Notes under the pieces: model-generated
The model's database searches: none
What the model was told of the DNA's origin: nothing
What the model saw: only the letters and a program-made list of their open reading frames with translations
NCBI RefSeq assembly: GCF_000482325.1
Contig: NZ_AXVA01000005.1
Span: 385,653 to 449,652 of the forward strand
DNA from: Bacillus sp. UNC438CL73TsuS30
Lineage (GTDB): Bacteria; Bacillota; Bacilli; Bacillales; Cytobacillaceae
Length of the DNA: 64,000 bases
Direction: 5' to 3'
Shown here: positions 53,116 to 63,810 of the stretch, piece by piece
Layout: every line of letters starts with the position of its first letter
Position numbering within the stretch: the stretch's first letter is position 1
Translations under genes and position numbers: made by a program

Positions 53116-56100
53116 ATGGAGCGAATAGAAGGCTTATCCATTGATTTAGCTTTAGATACTACAAGGTTAAATCGTGGGCTAACAGGTCTGCGGGATAAAT
53201 TAAGGTCATTAAATACTGAAATGGCAGCAAATCTAAGTGCTTTTGACCGTGGAGATCGTTCAATAGCAAGAAACGAAGCTCGTTTGAATAGTTTAAATCG
53301 CAAGCTGGAAGTCCAAAAGGAAATCACAAAAGCAGCCAGACAAGAATATGAAAAGATGGTCCAGCAACATGGCGAAGGTTCAAGGGAAGCTGATAGAGCA
53401 GCTTCGGCCTATAACCGGGAAGTGAGTAACCTAAACAATCTAAATCGCTCTATTAACAATGCTACACAAGAACTAACCAGAATGAGGGAAGCACAACGTG
53501 TTGCCGAAACAGGATGGGGTAGGTTAGGTGCCCGATTGACTAATTTATCAGGCAGATTAACAAGCCTTGGGCAAGGTATGCAAAATGTAGGTCGAAGCAT
53601 GACGCAATCATTTGGGGTTGCAACTGCGGCAGTTGGTGGTGTTTTAGCGTTATCCACTAAAAAAGCAATGGATTTTGAAGCTCAAATGTCTTCTGTTAAA
53701 TCAGTTATGGCACCTGATGAAGTTAAACAATTTGGTGGAGCACTTCAAGATTTAGCAGTTACAATGGGTGCTAAAACTAAATATTCAGCAACAGAAGCGG
53801 CCCAAGGGATTGAAGAGTTAATAAAGGCTGGGGTATCTGTTAAAGACATTATGAGTGGTGGTCTTGACGGAGCATTATCTTTGGCTACTGCTGGCGAATT
53901 AGAATTAGGGGATGCTGCTGAAATTGCTTCTACTGCCCTAAATGCGTTTAGAAAAGATGGTTTATCTGTTTCTAGGGCAGCCGATATCTTAGCTGGTGCT
54001 GCAAATGCATCTGCTACTGATGTGGGTGAATTAAAATTTGGCCTTTCAATGGTGTCTGCTGTAGCAAGTGGTGTAGGACTTACATTCGAAGACACCTCAA
54101 CAGCATTGGCTGCATTCGCTCAGAATGGTTTAAAAGGCTCAGATGCTGGTACATCACTTAAAACTATGCTTTTAAACTTATCGCCACATACAAAGGCTGC
54201 ACAAGATCAAATGGATTCATTAGGTTTAGCAACAAGTAATACCACAGCAGCCTACAATTGGTTAGCAGATCGAGGGATGAAGCCAGCTTCAAAATCATCA
54301 GATGATGTAATAAAATCTCTTGAAAAATTAGCGAAAATCCAAGCTGGATCAGGTGCTTCAGCTTCTAAAGTAGCTAAAGAATATGATAAGTTAGCGAAAT
54401 TCTCAGGGTTTGCATCCAGTGCATTCTATGATGAAAACGGAAATTTGAAATCAATGTCTGATATAGCAGGAATTTTAAAAGATGCTTTAAAAGACTTAAA
54501 TAGCGAGCAAAGACAACAAGCTTTACAAACAATGTTTGGTACAGATGCAATCCGGGCCGGAAACATCCTTTACAAAGAGGGTGCAGAAGGTATCAAAAAT
54601 ATGAACAAGGAAATGAACAAAGTAAAAGCGGCTGATGTTGCAAAAGAAAAATTAAACAACCTTAAAGGGGTAATCGAGCAATTACATGGTTCGGTAGAAA
54701 CTGCACAGATTAGCATCGGTAATGCCTTAATCCCTGCCCTTCGCGGATTAACAAATATCTTACAAAAAGGAGTCGATTGGTTTAACAAATTATCTCCAAG
54801 CATGCAGAAAATGATAGCGATTGGCGGAGCGGTTACAGCTATATTCTTAGCTTTGGGAACTGGCTTAGGAATAATGTTAACCGTTATGGGTGGTGCCATT
54901 AGTGGAATGGGTGCTTTGGCCGGAGGATTAGGGAGACTTTTCCCGGCTATCGCAAGAGCCGGAGGATTACTAAATTGGATAAAATCAGGACTTATGGCTT
55001 TAACTGGGCCAGTGGGAATAGTAATTGGTGTAATTTCGCTATTAACAGTCGGTTTTGTCGCACTTTATAAAAATTCGGCAACCTTTAGGGCAGGAATTCA
55101 AAAACTTTTAAGTAATGTTAAACAGCTTGCCCAGGATGCTTTAAAAGCTTTACAACCAGCGATACAAACTGTTATTCAGTTTTTCAAAAGTCAATTAGCG
55201 GTTCTGAAACAATTTTGGCAGCAAAACGGAACTGTAATTGTTCAGGCCATAATGAATATCGGCAAGGTTATAGGAGCTGTTTTCAAAGGGATATTTGCTG
55301 TAATTAAATTTATAATGCCAGCCGTACTAATCGTTGTTAAAATGGTGTGGGATAACATCAAAGGCACAATAAGCGGTGCTATAAAAATCATTATGGGTGT
55401 CATTAAGATATTCGCTGGCCTGTTTACGGGCAACTTCGGGAAAATGTGGGAAGGTATTAAGCAATTATTTGTAGGTGCGATTCAATTCATTTGGAACTTT
55501 GTTCAATTGATGTTCTGGGGAAGAATGTTAAAAGGGATATTATCTCTAGGGAAACTACTTATTAACGGGTTCAAAGGTGCGTGGGGCGGTATTAAAAATG
55601 TATTCTCCACAGTGATTGAATGGATCGTTAATTTTGTTAAAAACCGTTTTAATACTGCGAGAAATTTAATTAACGGCACTATGACAGGTATTAAAAATAT
55701 TATTCGTACAATCTGGAATGCAGTTGTAAACGTATTTTCTACTGTTTTAAAAACAATTTTAGACTTCGTGAGATTGCGATTTAATACATTAAGAAACAAT
55801 ATTTCTACTGTATTTAATGCAATTCGTGATTTAACAAAAACCATTTGGAACACAATTAAAGATTATATTTATAATCCAATTAAAAATGCTGTTACAAATG
55901 CAATTAGAGGATTTACAAACTTGAAATCTAAAATATCAGAGATTTTTGGGACGATTAAAACTAAAGTCGCTGGCTATGTCTCTGATATGATCGAAAATGT
56001 GAAAAGTATGCCTGGGAAAATGGCTGATGGAATCCAAAGAGCTGCCGGGAAAATTAAAAGTGCCATGACATCTGTAGGGAATTTTATGCTGTCTGGGATT

Positions 56101-57354
56101 GGTAACGGTGTAAATGGAGTCATTACCGGGATTAACTGGGTTTTAGATAAATTAGGAGTTAGTAAAAAGCTGAAAAAATGGGAAGTGCCACAATATGCCC
56201 AAGGCACAGATGGGCACCCAGGCGGATTGGCTGTTGTGGGTGATGGTAAGGGATCCAATTCAGGTCGAGAATTAATCCAAACACCTGACGGAAATAAATT
56301 CTTATCACCATCTTCGCCAACACTTATTAATTTACCTAAAGGTACTCAAGTTTTACCAGCAAGTCTAACTAAACAATTAATTCCACATTATGCGTGGGGC
56401 ACTGATTTATGGAATGGCACAAAAAAATTCGCTGCTAATGCATGGAATAAAACAAAAGATATTGCCCTTGATGTGTGGGAATACGCTAGTGATCCTAAGA
56501 AGCTCTTAAACTTAGCTTTAGATAAACTAGGTATTTCTATTCCAAGTGCTACAGATGTTATTGGGGAAATCGCAAAAGGTGGATTTTCTAAAGTTAAGGA
56601 TAGTGCATTTGGCTTTATCAAAAAACAACTAGATGAATTTGCTTCTAGTGTGCCAGATGCAGGATCAGGTGTGCAACGCTGGGCAGGAATAGCAACAAAG
56701 GCCTTAAAGATGACCAATCAATTTACTGCAGCAAATCTAAAAGCCTTGCTTTATCAAATGGATACTGAATCAAGCGGTAATCCCAAAGCAATCAACTTAT
56801 GGGACAGCAACGCAAAACGCGGTACGCCATCAAAAGGTTTAATGCAAGTCATCGATCCAACTTTTAGGACTTATGCAATGCCTGGATTTAATAAAAATAT
56901 TTGGGATCCAATGAGTAATATTTTAGCGTCTATCCGTTATGCAGTTTCCCGTTATGGTTCACTAGCAAAAGCGTATAGAGGTGTCGGTTATGCTTCAGGA
57001 GGGCTTATTAAAAATTCCGGGCTATACAACCTAGCTGAAGGTGGTTATCCTGAGTGGGTTATCCCTACTGATCCATCAAAGCGGACAGATGCTATGAAGC
57101 TATTAGCGTTAGCAGGAAAACAAATCAGTGGTAACAAACGACCAGGACAATTACCGAATGTCGGTAGTGATAATAACAACGCTTTGGAAAAACTACTTGA
57201 TGCAACTTTAGAACAAACAAAAGTGTTATTGCAGTTATTACAATCCAATAAGAATCCTGTTGTTTTAAATGGTCGTATTCTTACTGAAGAAATTAGCAAA
57301 TTGCAACAAACACAAACGAACAGAACTAACAGAATGGGAGGGATTACTACATGA
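53116..57354 (+). CDS. Tape measure protein with lytic transglycosylase domain
   Basis: 1412 residues. Coiled-coil N-terminus, TP901-type tail core (about 165-440: MDFEAQMSSVKSVMAPDEVK), a hydrophobic central region with repeated 'W..I...' helices (about 560-970), and a C-terminal SLT domain (about 1195-1300) with catalytic E1218 in MDTESSGNP and SKGLMQVIDPTFRTYA. It sets tail length and opens the cell wall during DNA injection. RBS AAAGGAGG. Confidence 0.93.
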   Translation: MERIEGLSIDLALDTTRLNRGLTGLRDKLRSLNTEMAANLSAFDRGDRSIARNEARLNSLNRKLEVQKEITKAARQEYEKMVQQHGEGSREADRAASAYNREVSNLNNLNRSINNATQELTRMREAQRVAETGWGRLGARLTNLSGRLTSLGQGMQNVGRSMTQSFGVATAAVGGVLALSTKKAMDFEAQMSSVKSVMAPDEVKQFGGALQDLAVTMGAKTKYSATEAAQGIEELIKAGVSVKDIMSGGLDGALSLATAGELELGDAAEIASTALNAFRKDGLSVSRAADILAGAANASATDVGELKFGLSMVSAVASGVGLTFEDTSTALAAFAQNGLKGSDAGTSLKTMLLNLSPHTKAAQDQMDSLGLATSNTTAAYNWLADRGMKPASKSSDDVIKSLEKLAKIQAGSGASASKVAKEYDKLAKFSGFASSAFYDENGNLKSMSDIAGILKDALKDLNSEQRQQALQTMFGTDAIRAGNILYKEGAEGIKNMNKEMNKVKAADVAKEKLNNLKGVIEQLHGSVETAQISIGNALIPALRGLTNILQKGVDWFNKLSPSMQKMIAIGGAVTAIFLALGTGLGIMLTVMGGAISGMGALAGGLGRLFPAIARAGGLLNWIKSGLMALTGPVGIVIGVISLLTVGFVALYKNSATFRAGIQKLLSNVKQLAQDALKALQPAIQTVIQFFKSQLAVLKQFWQQNGTVIVQAIMNIGKVIGAVFKGIFAVIKFIMPAVLIVVKMVWDNIKGTISGAIKIIMGVIKIFAGLFTGNFGKMWEGIKQLFVGAIQFIWNFVQLMFWGRMLKGILSLGKLLINGFKGAWGGIKNVFSTVIEWIVNFVKNRFNTARNLINGTMTGIKNIIRTIWNAVVNVFSTVLKTILDFVRLRFNTLRNNISTVFNAIRDLTKTIWNTIKDYIYNPIKNAVTNAIRGFTNLKSKISEIFGTIKTKVAGYVSDMIENVKSMPGKMADGIQRAAGKIKSAMTSVGNFMLSGIGNGVNGVITGINWVLDKLGVSKKLKKWEVPQYAQGTDGHPGGLAVVGDGKGSNSGRELIQTPDGNKFLSPSSPTLINLPKGTQVLPASLTKQLIPHYAWGTDLWNGTKKFAANAWNKTKDIALDVWEYASDPKKLLNLALDKLGISIPSATDVIGEIAKGGFSKVKDSAFGFIKKQLDEFASSVPDAGSGVQRWAGIATKALKMTNQFTAANLKALLYQMDTESSGNPKAINLWDSNAKRGTPSKGLMQVIDPTFRTYAMPGFNKNIWDPMSNILASIRYAVSRYGSLAKAYRGVGYASGGLIKNSGLYNLAEGGYPEWVIPTDPSKRTDAMKLLALAGKQISGNKRPGQLPNVGSDNNNALEKLLDATLEQTKVLLQLLQSNKNPVVLNGRILTEEISKLQQTQTNRTNRMGGITT

Positions 57355-59066
57355 GATCAATAACCTATAATGGTGTGAAGCTAACAGATTACTTTTTAAT
57401 CGAAAAAGTCACCAGAAGCATTCTCCCTCCCAGAGAAATTTCTTTGTTGCAAGTGCCAGCAAGGCACGGAGCTTATTTTACAGGTGCCAGGTATGGGGCA
57501 AGAAAAATAGATGTTGAGTTGACTGTTATTGCCGATACACCAACACAGTATATGGAGACATTGCGATTTCTAGCGTTTTGTATGGACTTAGAGGAACCAT
57601 CAGAATTAATTATTTCGGATGAATCTGATAAATTGTATTATGCGATTTTATCAGGTGATACAGACATGACAAACGACCTTCTTACTTTAGGTAAAGGTAC
57701 ACTTTCATTTTTGTGTCCTGATCCATTTGCATACAGCACAACAGAAAAAACCATTACACCAACAAAGGGTATGTTCCTTTTTCAAAACGAGGGAACAACA
57801 ACAACCTTCCCGAAATTCAATGTGAATTTCCAAAATGAAGCTACCTTTGTTTCTTTTATCAGTCCGGACGGGGTTATTCTAATCGGGAATCCAAATGAAC
57901 CTGATCAAATTGTTTTGCCGAAAACAGAATATAAACTGAACGATAACATGCAAAGTACATCAGGGTGGGTGAACGCTGGAAGTGTTTTAGACAGTGGAAG
58001 ATTGAATGATGGTTCGATCATCGTCAAAGATGGGGATGGCATTGCAGCATCGAACTATGGAACAGGAACAGCTGGATCTAAAATATGGCATGGCCCTGCA
58101 GTCAGAAAAGATTTGTCAGAACTAGTTAAAGACTTTACTGTTAAAGTTCGGATGGATTTTTCCTCGCAGGATGGTACATCAAAACTCGATGGTGATCAAA
58201 AAGGACGTTTAGAAATTTACCTTTTTAACCAAAGCGGTGGGAAGATTGGTAAATTAGTTATGCGTGATTCATATAAAAACTATGAGTTTAATATCCCAGA
58301 AATTTATATTCAGAATACGACTTTCTTAGAAAAAGAACCATCTGCACCAGAAGGTAAAAAGGTAAAGCAAAAGCTTTATAAAACCTATACGGTACAAAAA
58401 GGGGATATCCCTATTTCTATTGTTCCTTCATTAGTTACGTGGATAGCGATTGCAAAAAAACATCATATGACTGCAGAGGAACTAGCTACTCTTAATAAAA
58501 AGAGGGTAACAGATAAATTAAAGGTTGGGCAAAAATTACAGGTTTACGATAAAACCGTTACAAAGACTGTCTACCCAGAACACGTTGGGGATTATAACGA
58601 TTTTTACGGTGAATTTACTCTTTCGAGGGTAGGAACTAAATGGTATGCGGAAGTTTCTAGAATGCAGGGAGGCGGCAGCAATCCACAAAAGAAAACAAAG
58701 ACTATCAAAAATACTTTTTATGATGTGGAAGGGCAGTTCACAACAGCTAGTTTATCCTATATCGTTATTCATTTTGCACAGTGGGAAAACGAACCTGTGG
58801 TCCAGAAAATGCGTGTAACCGATGTAAAAATATTAAAGCATAATATAGATACAATCATTGATGTTCCTGCTTTATTCCAAGCAGGGGATGAGCTTGAAGT
58901 TGATTTGTCTGATAGCAGTGTTCATTTAAATGGGGATCCATTTATGCAAGATGTGGACGTTGCTTCAACATTCTTCCCGATTTATGAAGGTGAGACACAA
59001 GTAAAAGTAAATTCGGATGATTCTGCTGCAACCTTTAGTGCTACCTTCACTGAAAGGTACTTATAG
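57351..59066 (+). CDS. Distal tail protein (Dit-like) with LysM insert
   Basis: 571 residues. N-terminal Dit/Sipho_tail core (about 1-150: VTRSILPPREISLLQVPARH, GKGTLSFLCPDPFAYS). Large insert with a jelly-roll-like module and a LysM-like motif (about 345-402: YTVQKGD ... HHMTAEELATLNKKR ... KLKVGQKLQVY), then the C-terminal beta strand part FQAGDELEVDLSDSSVHLNG. Normal Dit proteins are about 250 residues, so this is an extended type that probably contacts the cell wall. 4-nt overlap with the tape measure gene. Confidence 0.85.
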   Translation: MRSITYNGVKLTDYFLIEKVTRSILPPREISLLQVPARHGAYFTGARYGARKIDVELTVIADTPTQYMETLRFLAFCMDLEEPSELIISDESDKLYYAILSGDTDMTNDLLTLGKGTLSFLCPDPFAYSTTEKTITPTKGMFLFQNEGTTTTFPKFNVNFQNEATFVSFISPDGVILIGNPNEPDQIVLPKTEYKLNDNMQSTSGWVNAGSVLDSGRLNDGSIIVKDGDGIAASNYGTGTAGSKIWHGPAVRKDLSELVKDFTVKVRMDFSSQDGTSKLDGDQKGRLEIYLFNQSGGKIGKLVMRDSYKNYEFNIPEIYIQNTTFLEKEPSAPEGKKVKQKLYKTYTVQKGDIPISIVPSLVTWIAIAKKHHMTAEELATLNKKRVTDKLKVGQKLQVYDKTVTKTVYPEHVGDYNDFYGEFTLSRVGTKWYAEVSRMQGGGSNPQKKTKTIKNTFYDVEGQFTTASLSYIVIHFAQWENEPVVQKMRVTDVKILKHNIDTIIDVPALFQAGDELEVDLSDSSVHLNGDPFMQDVDVASTFFPIYEGETQVKVNSDDSAATFSATFTERYL

Positions 59067-59076
59067 GGGTGAAATT

Positions 59077-60342
59077 ATGATCTTTTACCTTGACAGACAT
59101 GAGAGAACACAAGCGATTTTCACGAACAATGGCAGCCCAGATTCATGTCCTTACTATGATGATCTTTTAAAAGAGGATCTTGACACTGGTACATCATCTT
59201 ATGAATTTAAAATACCATCCAACCACCCTTATTCAAATAAAATTGAAGAGGGTGGTTTTATTGTCCGAAAAGATTTAGATGGAAAACTAGTCATGTTTAC
59301 GGTTATGGAAATCGAAGAAACCCATTCGGATACGAGTGATAAATATATTTACGCTGAAAACGCTGGATTAGAGTTGCTGAATGATATTGTGCGTCCTATT
59401 ACCCACATGTCAAAGAATGCAAAACAAATCCTTGATATTGTCCTACAGGATACCAGGTGGCAACGCGGTGATGTTGATTACTTCGGAGTGGATAACTTTT
59501 ATTTCGAAGAGTATCAAACTGTTTTAGCAGAGTTGCAATATATTGCAGATAAATTTAACGGTGAACTGAATTTCCGGGTGAAAATGAAAAATGGTGAAGT
59601 TGTGGCCCGGTATGTAGATTTAGTTACTCAACGGGGAACAGATACCAAAAAGCGGTTTACTTATACAAAAGATATCTCATCCATTCGAAGGAAAATAGAT
59701 ATGACCAATGTGGCAACTGCTCTTATCGGAGTAGGTAAGGCTGATAGCAGTGGGAATTATACAACGTTTAAAGACGTTGGTTATTACATTTCACAAGGAA
59801 AACCATATTCAAAGCCATTAAATCAGGATTGGGTAGGGGATCCAGATGCTTTGCAACGTTACGGAATCAAAGGTAAGCACTTATTCGGGGTGTATCAATA
59901 TGAAACCACTAATAAAGAAGACTTATTAAAGTTAACTTGGAAAGAGCTGCAAAAGCGGAAAAATCCTGCAATCACCTATGAATTAGATGTAGCTTTATTG
60001 GAACGATTAGCAAACCTTGCTCATGAAGCTGTACGGCTCGGAGATACGGTTTATGTTATTGACGAAACCTTTTCCCCTTCCCTTTATTTGCAAGCCCGTG
60101 TACGGCAGTTGGAAACGTGTTTCAGTGATCCATCAAAGGATAAATGTACCCTGGGTAATTTTAAAAAAGCTAAAAGCAATATCACTAAAGACATGCGAAC
60201 TTTACAATCAAAACTTTTGAAAAAAGAAGCTACCTGGGATGATATTGGAGAAAAGATATTCAAGGGGCCAGCTGCGCCAACACTCATTAAATTTACTTGG
60301 GCAGATGATGATTTGAATAAAACATGGGAAAGTGAGGTGTAA
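59077..60342 (+). CDS. Tail-associated (Tal-like) prophage endopeptidase tail protein
   Basis: 421 residues from the ATG at 59077 (AGGGGTG upstream). IFYLDRHERTQAIFTNNGSP at the start, GFIVRKDLDGKLVMFTVMEI and AENAGLELLNDIVRP match the gp44/Tal hub fold. Forms the tail tip cap. No obvious extra peptidase domain at this length. Confidence 0.85.
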   Translation: MIFYLDRHERTQAIFTNNGSPDSCPYYDDLLKEDLDTGTSSYEFKIPSNHPYSNKIEEGGFIVRKDLDGKLVMFTVMEIEETHSDTSDKYIYAENAGLELLNDIVRPITHMSKNAKQILDIVLQDTRWQRGDVDYFGVDNFYFEEYQTVLAELQYIADKFNGELNFRVKMKNGEVVARYVDLVTQRGTDTKKRFTYTKDISSIRRKIDMTNVATALIGVGKADSSGNYTTFKDVGYYISQGKPYSKPLNQDWVGDPDALQRYGIKGKHLFGVYQYETTNKEDLLKLTWKELQKRKNPAITYELDVALLERLANLAHEAVRLGDTVYVIDETFSPSLYLQARVRQLETCFSDPSKDKCTLGNFKKAKSNITKDMRTLQSKLLKKEATWDDIGEKIFKGPAAPTLIKFTWADDDLNKTWESEV

Positions 60343-60345
60343 AAA

Positions 60346-60885
60346 ATGTCTGATACAACTACACCCAAAAAAGGATTTTATCAATGGGCGCCAACAGATG
60401 AAAAACTTTCTACTTTTCAAGGAATTAATGATGCTTTAGAAAAATTGGATGATGCCGTTTTGACATCCAGCAACGGACAGATTAATAACTCTAAGCAGTC
60501 TAATATTTCGGCATATCGCAGCTCTACTTTATCTTTAACATCTGGAGTAGATACTAAACTTTCATCATTTCAAACAACTTACCGAGATATACAATCAGAG
60601 TTAACAGATTCTGCTGGTGAAATTGTATTTAAAGAGTCTGGATTATACCTTTTTACAGGAAATATAGTTCTTGCTGGTGCTTATAGTGGAAATAGTTATT
60701 TTAAACTTTATCGTAACGGCAGCTATTGGATGACTTTAGGCGGCGGAAATGCACAACAAATTGTGTATGTTTCAAAACTTGTACAATATACTGCTGGTGA
60801 TAAAATAACTTTTTATGCTGTACAAAACAGCGGTTCTATAGGAACGCTAAACACTGCTTCAATCGAAATAATCAAATTGTTCTAG
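60346..60885 (+). CDS. Tail accessory protein with C1q/TNF-like C-terminus
   Basis: 179 residues. N-terminal attachment part (FYQWAPTDEKLSTFQGINDA), then a jelly roll (about 75-179: FKESGLYLFTGNIVL, SYFKLYRNGSYWMTL, YTAGDKITFYAVQNSG) of the C1q-like type often found on phage baseplates as receptor-binding heads. Confidence 0.7.
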   Translation: MSDTTTPKKGFYQWAPTDEKLSTFQGINDALEKLDDAVLTSSNGQINNSKQSNISAYRSSTLSLTSGVDTKLSSFQTTYRDIQSELTDSAGEIVFKESGLYLFTGNIVLAGAYSGNSYFKLYRNGSYWMTLGGGNAQQIVYVSKLVQYTAGDKITFYAVQNSGSIGTLNTASIEIIKLF

Positions 60886-60896
60886 GAGTGTTATGA

Positions 60897-61130
60897 ATGA
60901 AACAATCTATTTTAAAACGTTATCCTGAGCTAACTGAAGAAGATGTGATTTTGCGCGATGACGGGCAAGGTATTTATTTAGATATTTGGAAAAGTGATAA
61001 ACCGAAACCAACTATGGATCAGGTAAAGCTGTGGGCGGCAGAGGATGAGCAACTACCAAAACCAAAAACGGAATTGGAGTTGATGCAACAAGCACTTGAT
61101 GAATTGATTCTCGGAGGAAGTGGATTATGA
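60897..61130 (+). CDS. XkdW-like baseplate-region protein
   Basis: 77 residues. ILKRYPELTEEDVILRDDGQ and LELMQQALDELILGG resemble the XkdW family of defective phage PBSX and other Bacillus phages. Function unknown. Confidence 0.7.
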   Translation: MKQSILKRYPELTEEDVILRDDGQGIYLDIWKSDKPKPTMDQVKLWAAEDEQLPKPKTELELMQQALDELILGGSGL

Positions 61131-61267
61131 TGGCGGCATACATGGGACAAAGAATCATTGATGGTTTTTATGAATACGATTATGTAATTTCAAAGCGTTC
61201 AGACCTAAAAGCAGGGATCGACGCTTATTTAATTTTTCAAGGCAGAGAGGATTTAATAACGGGGTGA
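61127..61267 (+). CDS. XkdX-like small tail protein
   Basis: 46 residues, MGQRIIDGFYEYDYVISKRS ... FQGREDLITG. GGAGGAAG precedes the ATG, start overlaps the previous stop. Size and position match XkdX-type proteins; sequence similarity is weak. Confidence 0.5.
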   Translation: MMAAYMGQRIIDGFYEYDYVISKRSDLKAGIDAYLIFQGREDLITG

Positions 61268-61271
61268 TTAC

Positions 61272-61595
61272 ATGCCTACCTGGGAAAATGAGCTTTTTAT
61301 AAACGCGTTATGGTTGGATACATCAAATCGGAATTTAAATGTGTTAAAAAAGTTTGATCCTATAACTAATACATGGATTCCAACTACAGCAACAACAGCG
61401 GAAGAAATCGGCACCTATTCATCTGAAACGATTGAGAATAAGTTTGCGGCTTTGCAACTATCAGGTCCTACTTCCGCTAGGCCGGCCGGGGCAAGAATGC
61501 CTACAACTTATTTTGATACTGATTTAGGCAAACCCATTTGGCTCTTATCAGAGAGTCCGCAAACATGGGTAGATTCCACAGGAGCCATTGTTTAG
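61272..61595 (+). CDS. Hypothetical tail-region protein
   Basis: 107 residues. WLDTSNRNLNVLKKFDPITN and PAGARMPTTYFDTDLGKPIW are motifs that recur in phage fibre/collar proteins, where short WLD/YFD strands form trimeric beta stalks. Likely structural. GGGGTG before the ATG. Confidence 0.6.
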   Translation: MPTWENELFINALWLDTSNRNLNVLKKFDPITNTWIPTTATTAEEIGTYSSETIENKFAALQLSGPTSARPAGARMPTTYFDTDLGKPIWLLSESPQTWVDSTGAIV

Positions 61596-61608
61596 GCTCT
61601 TTTTTATT
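61580..61608 (+). terminator. Terminator before the tail spike gene
   Basis: GAGCC-ATTGTTTA-GGCTC followed by T6. Confidence 0.75.
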
Positions 61609-61631
61609 TTTAGGAAAGATGGGTGATAAAT

Positions 61632-63740
61632 GTGGTAAAGCAATATAACATACTGCTGGATACAAAAGAAACCGTTAAAAATCCATCATTTAACGTTAAC
61701 ACCAATGATTTAAAATCATTGCAGCTAAACATTTTAATCAACCAGGATAATGGACCACTTGATTTAACTGGTGCCACTGTTCGGTTAGCAGTTATTAAAC
61801 CCGACAAGAAAACAGTTTTGCAAGATTGTACGATTGTTGATCCATTAGCCGGAAGTGTTCAGATTATTTTAGATACTCAAGCCTATGCAATCGCTGGTAT
61901 TTATCAAGCTGAAGTAATGGTTTTCTATGGAACAGATACCGTTGCTGTCACTTGCCAGTTTAGTTATAAAGCCAATAAAGGTATTTTAGATGATAAAACG
62001 GTTGAAAGCACAAATGAATTTCAATCCTTAGTAAAAGCCATCTCGGATGCGGAGAGTATTAAAACAGATGCTAAAACAAGTGCGGATGCAGCGGCTGCTT
62101 CTGCTCAATCTGCGCAACAAAATGCCCAAGAAACGATTGCAGCTAGGACGAATGCAAGCGGCACAACCTACACAAATTTGAAGGCTAGGCTCGACAACAC
62201 TGATTCGTCTTTGGCCGAAAAAGCGAAGAAAAAGAAAACTGACCCTTGGGTAGATGTAGTATCAGATTACGGTGCAGACCCGTCGGGTACGATTGATACT
62301 ACAGCCCTAATTCAAAACGCTTTAAACAGTGGGGTTAGTAAAGTTCATATACCTGACGGTACATTTCTAATTAACGCAGTAACGGACAGCAACGATAATC
62401 CTAGTTCTGGTGGACTCTCTATTCCAAGTAATACCACTCTTGTTTTATCTCCGAAAACCATTTTAAAAGTCATAACTAATGGTTCGGGTAGGTATGCAGT
62501 CATTCGAGTAGCTGATGCCGAAAATGTAAAAATTATTGGAGGACAAATACTTGGCGATCGTTCAACACACACAGGTACAACTGGTAGTTGGGGTTATGGA
62601 ATAATTATTAATGGTTCAAAAAACGTAACTATTGAAGATACCATTATTAAAGATTGTTGGGGAGATGGGATTTTTATTAACGGTGGTGTTATTGATAAAA
62701 CAATTCCATGCGAAAACATAAAAATAAAAAAAGTAATTAGTGATAATAACCGAAGACAAGGAATGAGCGTTCAATTTTGTGACGGTCTTTTTCTCGAATC
62801 TTCCTCATTCATCAATACTAATGGAGCTTCACCTCAATCTGGTATAGATTTAGAACCAATTGTTACTACTTCTCTTAAAAATGTTGTTATTAATAGTTGT
62901 AAATTTCTCAATAACACTGGCGATGGTATCCAAGTAAATCCCGGAGTGACTAAATTAGCTATAAAAAGCAGTGTTTTCAAGGGTAATGATAGAGGGATTT
63001 CGTTGTATCAAATGTCTGAAGCTAATGTAATTAGTAATTTGGTGCAAGAAAATAGATCTATTGGGATTAACGTACAAACTTCAAGTGCTATAAATGTAAG
63101 TAACAATATTTGTGTAAGTAATGGAACGCATGGGATAGCACTATCCACTCAAGCAACAAAAAATACCATTACTAATAACTTATGTAAAGCAAACACTTCA
63201 AACGGAATTATTGCATCAGCTTCAAATGAAAACAATATTGTAGGAAACACATGTATAGACAATATTGCTCAAGGAATCTATAACTACTCTTCAGCAAAAA
63301 ACAACGTTGTTGGGAATCAAACAAATAATAATTCTATAGGTATTCAATCATCGAGTTCAAATAATACACAAATAGCTAATAATTATTGTATTAAAAATAA
63401 AAATGAAGGTATTAAAATTACGGGTTGCAATAATGAAAATTTGCTGAATAATTCATGCGCAGAAAACAGTCAAGCGAATAGTATTTCATACGATAATATT
63501 CTGATCTATACAACTAACTATAGTAATATTCAATCTAACTTTTGTCGCCAAGGGTCGCAAACAAATAAGCCAAGACATGGGATATATATTCAGGATGCTG
63601 GAAGTAGTAATAATACACTGTTTAATAATGATTGTTATACAGGAGGAGCTACGAATGGTGTAAGAAATCTTGGAATGAGCACTATCTTAGGTGTTGGAAA
63701 TAGAAATAATGATGGTACATTTAGTACAACGCCAAATTAA
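61632..63740 (+). CDS. BppU-type baseplate protein fused to a pectate-lyase-like beta-helix
   Basis: 702 residues from the GTG at 61632. BppU N-terminal domain (about 1-125: SLQLNILINQDNGPLDLTGA), an Ala-rich coiled-coil (about 140-185), then pectate-lyase-3 start (WVDVVSDYGADPSGTIDTTA) and a long right-handed beta-helix with many N-x-x-x-N-N repeats (about 290-690). Likely a trimeric tail spike binding or cleaving a cell-surface polysaccharide. Catalytic residues cannot be named from sequence alone. Confidence 0.85.
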   Translation: MVKQYNILLDTKETVKNPSFNVNTNDLKSLQLNILINQDNGPLDLTGATVRLAVIKPDKKTVLQDCTIVDPLAGSVQIILDTQAYAIAGIYQAEVMVFYGTDTVAVTCQFSYKANKGILDDKTVESTNEFQSLVKAISDAESIKTDAKTSADAAAASAQSAQQNAQETIAARTNASGTTYTNLKARLDNTDSSLAEKAKKKKTDPWVDVVSDYGADPSGTIDTTALIQNALNSGVSKVHIPDGTFLINAVTDSNDNPSSGGLSIPSNTTLVLSPKTILKVITNGSGRYAVIRVADAENVKIIGGQILGDRSTHTGTTGSWGYGIIINGSKNVTIEDTIIKDCWGDGIFINGGVIDKTIPCENIKIKKVISDNNRRQGMSVQFCDGLFLESSSFINTNGASPQSGIDLEPIVTTSLKNVVINSCKFLNNTGDGIQVNPGVTKLAIKSSVFKGNDRGISLYQMSEANVISNLVQENRSIGINVQTSSAINVSNNICVSNGTHGIALSTQATKNTITNNLCKANTSNGIIASASNENNIVGNTCIDNIAQGIYNYSSAKNNVVGNQTNNNSIGIQSSSSNNTQIANNYCIKNKNEGIKITGCNNENLLNNSCAENSQANSISYDNILIYTTNYSNIQSNFCRQGSQTNKPRHGIYIQDAGSSNNTLFNNDCYTGGATNGVRNLGMSTILGVGNRNNDGTFSTTPN

Positions 63741-63810
63741 TAATTGCACAATATAAAAATCTCTATATTATTTTAATGAATTAAATTAAAATGTTATAGA
63801 GGTGGTAATT

